Positions 58,155 through 64,000 of a stretch of DNA of 64,000 nt are shown piece after piece. How positions within the stretch are numbered: position 1 is the stretch's first letter; each line of letters begins with the position of its first letter. The notes beneath the pieces are model-generated. The model did not search any database. It was not told the origin of the DNA and was given only the letters and a program-made list of their open reading frames with translations. The translations under genes were made by a program, and so were the position numbers. Origin of the DNA: Zingiber officinale (taxonomy: Eukaryota; Streptophyta; Magnoliopsida; Zingiberales; Zingiberaceae); assembly GCF_018446385.1 (NCBI RefSeq), contig NC_055990.1, positions 132,382,996-132,446,995 of the forward strand, given 5' to 3'.

Positions 58155-61100
58155 CACTACAAAAAAACATATATTTGGGGACAAATATTTGGAACGAAAA
58201 TTATTCGTCCCAAAATTGCGACAAATTTTGGGTCGAAAAAAAATTTCGACCCAAATAACCAACGAAAATTGCAACAAAAAAGTTTTGTTTCAAATTTGCA
58301 ACAATAGAACATTTCGTTGCTAAATTCGTCGCCAAATCTGGAACGAATTCAGAATTCGTCCCAGATTTTGGGACAAATACTGGATTCGTCCCAAATTCTG
58401 GGACGAATTCAGAATTCGTCCCAAATTCTGGGACGAATCCAGGATTCGTCCCAAAATCTGGGACGAATCCAGGATTTGTTCCAAAAATGACATTATTTTT
58501 AAAAAAAGACAATCAAATATCGAAGGCTTATATCTTGACCTAGAGACATCGAAATTTGATAAAACAAGTTTCTATGCATTCGTATCATTAATTTGATCGT
58601 AAATATGTCACCATGAATATTTTTTAAATAATATTTTAAGTGATTCAAATTTATAATACCAAATTAGGTCAAATTGGAATTAAAAAATGCCAAAAATAAA
58701 TATATTTGGTAATAAATATTTTTATGGATATATTTACGATTAGGACAATGATACGAACACATAGAAATTTATTTCATCAAATTCCGATGTCTCTAGGTCA
58801 AGATATAAGCTTTCGGTCTTTGATTTAATGTAATTTAAATTAAATTTAGTTTTGGGACGAATCCTGGATTCGTCCCAAAATTTGGGACGAATCCAGGATT
58901 CGTCCCAAAAATTTAATTATCTTAAAAAAAAAACAAAATGGGACGTCTCATATACGGACCTAGAGACATCGGAATTTGATGAAATAAATTTCTATGCGTT
59001 CATATTATTGTCCTGATCGTAAATATATACATAAAAATATTTTTTAACAAATATATTTATTTTTGGAATTTTTAATTCTAATTTTACCTAATTAGGTATA
59101 AAAAATTTAAATAAATTAAATTATTAATTAAAAATTATGGATGGTGACATATTTATGATCAGGGCAATGATACGAACGCATAGAAATTTGTTTCATCAAA
59201 TTCCGATGTCTCTAGGTCAAGATATAAGCTTTCGGTCTTTGATTTAATTTATTTTAAATTAATTTAAGTTTTGGGACGAATCCTGGATTCGTCCCAAAAA
59301 TTTAATTATCTTAAAAAAAAAAAAAAAAATGGGACGCCTCATATACGGACCTAGAGACATCGGAATTTAATGAAATAAATTTCTATGCGTTCGTATCATT
59401 GTCCTGATCGTAAATATATACATAAAAATATTTTTTAACAAATATATTTATTTTTGGAATTTTTAATTCTAATTTTACCTAATTTGGTATACAAAATTTA
59501 AATAAATTAAATTATTAATTAAAAATTATGGATGGTGACATATTTATGATCAGGGCAATGATACGAACGCATAGAAATTTGTTTCATCAAATTCTGATGT
59601 CTCTAGGTCAAGATATAAGCTTTCGGTCTTTGATTTAATTTATTTTAAATTAATTTAAGTTTTGGGACGAATCCAGGATTCGTCCCAAAAATTTAATTAT
59701 CTTAAAAAAAAAAAACAAAATGGGACGCCTCATATACGGACCTAGAGACATCGGAATTTGATGAAATAAATTTCTATGCATTCGTATCATAGTCCTGATC
59801 GTAAATATATACATAAAAATAATTTTTAACAAATATATTTATTTTTGGAATTTTTAATTCTAATTTGACCTAATTTGATATGAAAAATTTAAATAAATTA
59901 AATTATTAATTAAAAAATATGGATGGTGACATATTTACGATCAGGGCAACGATACGAACGCATAGAAACTTGTTTCATCAAATTCCGATGTCTCTAGGTC
60001 AAGATATAAGCTTTCGGTCTTTGATTTAATTTATTTTAAATTAATTTAAGTTTTGGGACGAATCCTGGATTCGTCCCAAAATTTGGGACGAATCCAGGAA
60101 TTCGTCCCAAAGTTTGGGACGAATTTCTGGATTCGTCCCAAATTTTGGGAAGAATCCAGAGATTCGTCCCAAAAATTTAATTATCTTAAAAAAAAAAACA
60201 AAATGGGACGCGTCATATACGGACCTAGAGACATCAGAATTTGATGAAATAAATTTCTATGCATTCGTATCATTGTCCTGATCATAAATATATCCAAAAA
60301 AATAGTTTTTACCAAATATATTTATTTTTGGAATTTTTTAATTCCAATTTGACCTAATTTGGTATTAAAAATTTGAATCACTTAAAATAATATTTAAAAA
60401 ATATGGATGGTGACATATTTACGATCAAGGCAACGATACGAACGCATAGAAACTTTTTTCATCAAATTCTGATGTCTGTAGGTCCATATTTAAGTTTTCA
60501 GACATTAATTTACAACCGTTCACTGCACAACACCTTTTTAGTTAATAGCAACCTATATATGTATTAAAAAATATCTACCTAGAGACATCGGAATTTGATG
60601 AAATAAATTTCTATGCATTCGTATCATAGTCCTGATCGTAAATATATACATAAAAATATTTTTTAACAAATATATTTATTTTTGGAATTTTTTATTCAAA
60701 TTTGACCTAATTTGGTATGAAAAATTTTAATAGATTCAATTATTAATTAAAAATAATGGCTGGTGACATACGTACGATTAGGGCTATGATACGAATGCAT
60801 AGAAACTTATTTCATCAAATTCCGATGTCTCTAGGTCAAGATTTAAGCTTTCGGTCTTTGATTTAATTTATTTTAAATTAATTTAAGTTTTGGGACGAAT
60901 CCGGATTCATGCCAAAATTTGGGACGAATCCAGAATTGTCCCAAAGTTTGGGACAAATTCTGATTCGTCTCAAATTTTGGGACGAATCCAGAGATTCGTC
61001 CCAAAAATTTAATTATCTTAAAAAAAACAAAATGGGACGCCTTATATACGGACCTAGAGACATCGTAATTTGATGAAATAAATTTCTATGCGTTCGTATC

Positions 61101-64000
61101 ATTGTCCTTATCGTAAATATATCCATAAAAATATTTTTTACCAAATATATTTATTTTTGGAATTTTTAATTCCAATTTGACCTAATTTGGTATTAAAAAT
61201 TTGAATCACTTAAAATAATATTTAAAAAATATGGATGGTGACATATTTACGATCAAGGCAACGATACGAACGCATAGAAACTTTTTTCATCAAATTCCGA
61301 TGTCTGTAGGTCCATATTTAAGTTTTCAGACATTAATTTACAACCGTTCACTGCACAACACCTTTTTAGTTAATAGCAACCTATATATGTATTAAAAAAT
61401 ATCTACCTAGAGACATCAGAATTTGATGAAATAAATTTCTATGCATTCGTATCATAGTCCTGATCGTAAATATATACATAAAAATATTTTTTAACAAATA
61501 TATTTATTTTTGGAATTTTTTATTCAAATTTGACCTAATTTGGTATGAAAAATTTAAATAAATTAAATTATTAATTAAAAAATATGGATGGTGACATATT
61601 TACGATCAGGGCAATGATACGAACGCATAGAAACTTGTTTCATCAAATTCCGATGTCTCTAGGTCAAGATATAAGCTTTCGGTCTTTGATTTAATTTATT
61701 TTAAATTAATTTAAGTTTTGGGACTAACTGGATTCGTGCCAAAATTTGGGACGAATCCAGAATTGTCCCAAAGTTTGGGACAAATTTCTGGATTCCCTAA
61801 TTTTGGGACGAATCCGAGATTCGTCCCAAATTTTGGGACGAATCCAGATTCGTCCCAAAATTTAATTATCTTAAAAAAAAAAACAAATGGGACGCGTTAT
61901 ATACGGACCTAGAGACATCAGAATTTGATGAAATAAATTTCTATGCGTTCATCGTTGTCCTGATCGTAAATATATCCAAAAAATATTTTTACCAAATATA
62001 TTTATTTTTGGAATTTTTAATTCCAATTTGACCTAATTTGGTATTAAAAATTTGAATCACTTAAAATAATATTTAAAAAATATGGATGGTGACATATTTA
62101 TGATCAAGGCAACGATACGAACGCATAGAAACTTTTTTCATCAAATTCCGATGTCTGTAGGTCCATATTTAAGTTTTCAGACATTAATTTACAACCGTTC
62201 ACTGCACAACACCTTTTTAGTTAATAGCAACCTATATATGTATTAAAAAATATCTACCTAGAGACATCGGAATTTGATGAAATAAATTTCTATGCATTCG
62301 TATCATAGTCCTTATCGTAAATATATACATAAAAATATTTTTTAACAAATATATTTATTTTTGGAATTTTTTATTCAAATTTGACCTAATTTGGTATGAA
62401 AAATTTAAATAAATTAAATTATTAATTAAAAAATATAGATGGTGACATATTTACGATCAGGGCAACGATACGAATGCATAGAAACTTGTTTCATCAAATT
62501 CCGATGTCTCTAGGTCAAGATATAAGCTTTCGGTCTTTGATTTAATTTATTTTAAATTAATTTAAGTTTTGGGACGAATCCTGGATTCGTCCCAAAATTT
62601 GGGACGAATCCAGGAATTCGTCCCAAAGTTTGGGACGAATTTTGATTCGTCCCAAATTTTGGGACGAATCCAGAGATTCGTCCCAAAAATTTAATTATCT
62701 TAAAAAAAAAAACAAAATGGGACGCGTCATATACGGACCTAGAGACATCAGAATTTGATGAAATAAATTTCTATGCGTTCGTATCATTGTCCTGATCGTA
62801 AATATATCCATAAAAATATTTTTTACCAAATATATTTATTTTTGAAATTTTTTAATTCCAATTTGACCTAATTTGGTATTAAAAATTTGAATCACTTAAA
62901 ATAATATTTAAAAAATATGGATGGTGACATATTTACGATCAAGGCAACGATACGAACGCATAGAAACTTTTTTCATCAAATTCCGATGTCTGTAGGTCCA
63001 TATTTAAGTTTTCAGACATTAATTTACAACCGTTCACTGCACAACACCTTTTTAGTTAATAGCAACCTATATATGTATTAAAAAATATCTACCTAGAGAC
63101 ATCGGAATTTGATGAAATAAATTTCTATGCATTCGTATCATAGTCCTGATCGTAAATATATACATAAAAATTATTTTTAACAAATATATTTATTTTTGGA
63201 ATTTTTTATTCCAATTTGACCTAATTTGGTATGAAAAATTTAAATAAATTAAATTATTAATTAAAAAATATGGATGGTGACATATTTACGATCAGGGCAA
63301 CGATACGAACGCATAGAAACTTGTTTCATCAAATTCCGATGTCTCTAGGTCAAGATATAAGCTTTCGGTCTTTGATTTAATTTATTTTAAATTAATTTAA
63401 GTTTTGGGACGAATCCTGGATTCGTCCCAAAATTTGGGATGAATTCAGGAATTCGTCCCAAAGTTTGGGACGAATATCTGGATTCGTCCCAAATTTTGGG
63501 ACGAATCCAGAGATTTGTCCCAAAAATTTAATTATCTTAAAAAAAAAACAAAATGGGACGCGTCATATACGGACCTAGAGACATCAGAATTTGATGAAAT
63601 AAATTTCTATGCGTTCGTATCGTTGTCCTGATCGTAAATATATCCATAAAAATATTTTTTACCAAATATATTTATTTTTGGAATTTTTTAATTCCAATTT
63701 GACCTAATTTGGTATTAAAAATTTGAATCACTTAAAATAATATTTAAAAAATATGGATGGTGACATATTTACGATCAAGGCAACGATACGAACGCATAGA
63801 AACTTTTTTCATCAAATTCCGATGTATCTAGGTCAAGATATAAGCTTTCGGTCTTTGATTTAATTTATTTTAAATTAATTTAAGTTTTTGGACGAATTCT
63901 GGATTCGTCCCAAAGTTTGGGATTAATCTCGATTCATCCCAAAATTTGGGACTAATCCATAAATTTGTCCCAAATTTAGGGATTAAATTGGGAACAAAAA
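58155..64000. repeat. CACTA-like end followed by a foldback higher-order repeat array
   Basis: CACTACAAAAAAACATATAT at 58155 starts a region rich in GGGACGAATCC-n-GGATTCGTCCC palindromes. The landmark TTTGGGACGA recurs at about 58851, 59270, 59661, 60052, 60889, 61717, 62568, 63403 and 63887: spacings of about 391 early and 828-851 later. Each unit also holds a ~50-bp arm (ACCTAGAGACATCGGAATTT ... GCGTTCGTATCAT) and its reverse complement about 160 bp on, so single strands can fold. The long unit adds a block with CAACCGTTCACTGCACAACA. Short frames inside are palindrome translations. The array continues past the window end. Confidence 0.85.

Noticed and set aside
58155..64000. Regularly spaced palindromes suggestive of a CRISPR-like array
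   Set aside because: Units are hundreds of bases long with no unique spacers, in a plant nuclear context; these are transposon or satellite repeats.

Overview
The window is nuclear DNA of a flowering plant, very probably a monocot. The evidence is spliced GT-AG genes, a plastid-targeted pyruvate dehydrogenase subunit, and dense nested LTR retrotransposons, CACTA, MULE and hAT transposons. The LTR families with GGCGCC or CTCGG palindrome arrays remind me of ginger-family (Zingiberales) genomes, but that is a guess. No rRNA, tRNA or CRISPR locus was seen.

Only one gene looks intact: a plastidial pyruvate dehydrogenase E1 beta subunit on the minus strand (38762-41526, four exons, 398 predicted residues). 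It sits between two repeat-rich domains.

Left domain (about 561-35528): a nest of insertions whose borders can be read from terminal motifs and target-site duplications (TSDs). Oldest to youngest: (1) a gag-bearing copia-type element on the minus strand (561-35528); (2) in it, a reverse-oriented solo LTR (1549-32338, TSD ATATC); (3) in that, a CACTA transposon (2839-29674, TSD GGT); (4) 46 bp inside the CACTA end, a Tat-type Ty3/gypsy element on the minus strand (2885-24192, TSD ACACC); (5) in that element, two younger insertions: a Tekay/Del-type gypsy element (5110-15969, TSD CCTGA) splitting an antisense ORF, and a gag-only element (19716-23617, TSD TATCT/TATCC) splitting its 5' LTR. The CACTA also holds a second, Tat-like LTR remnant (27298-29012).

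Middle: a 295-bp tandem and inverted repeat (35741-37440), the PDH gene, a decayed hAT transposase (43481-45605), a short copia LTR plus RNase H tail (45629-46506), and several truncated LTR regions (46513-51802).

Right domain: a CACTA element (from 51803) carries decayed pieces of a pentatricopeptide-repeat gene and an ABCG transporter gene. Nested in it is a Pack-MULE (54287-58073) with a perfect 9-bp TSD, carrying the last exon of an alpha-tubulin gene and five exons of a neprosin-domain gene, tail to tail. From 58155 to the window end runs a CACTA-like end followed by a foldback repeat array that shifts from about 391-bp units to about 840-bp higher-order units.

Most other open frames are by-products of repeats. 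The host-gene pieces carry stops or frameshifts, or are clearly partial. Apart from the PDH gene, the sequence reads as transposon biology: nesting, gene capture and promoter-like palindrome arrays in LTRs.
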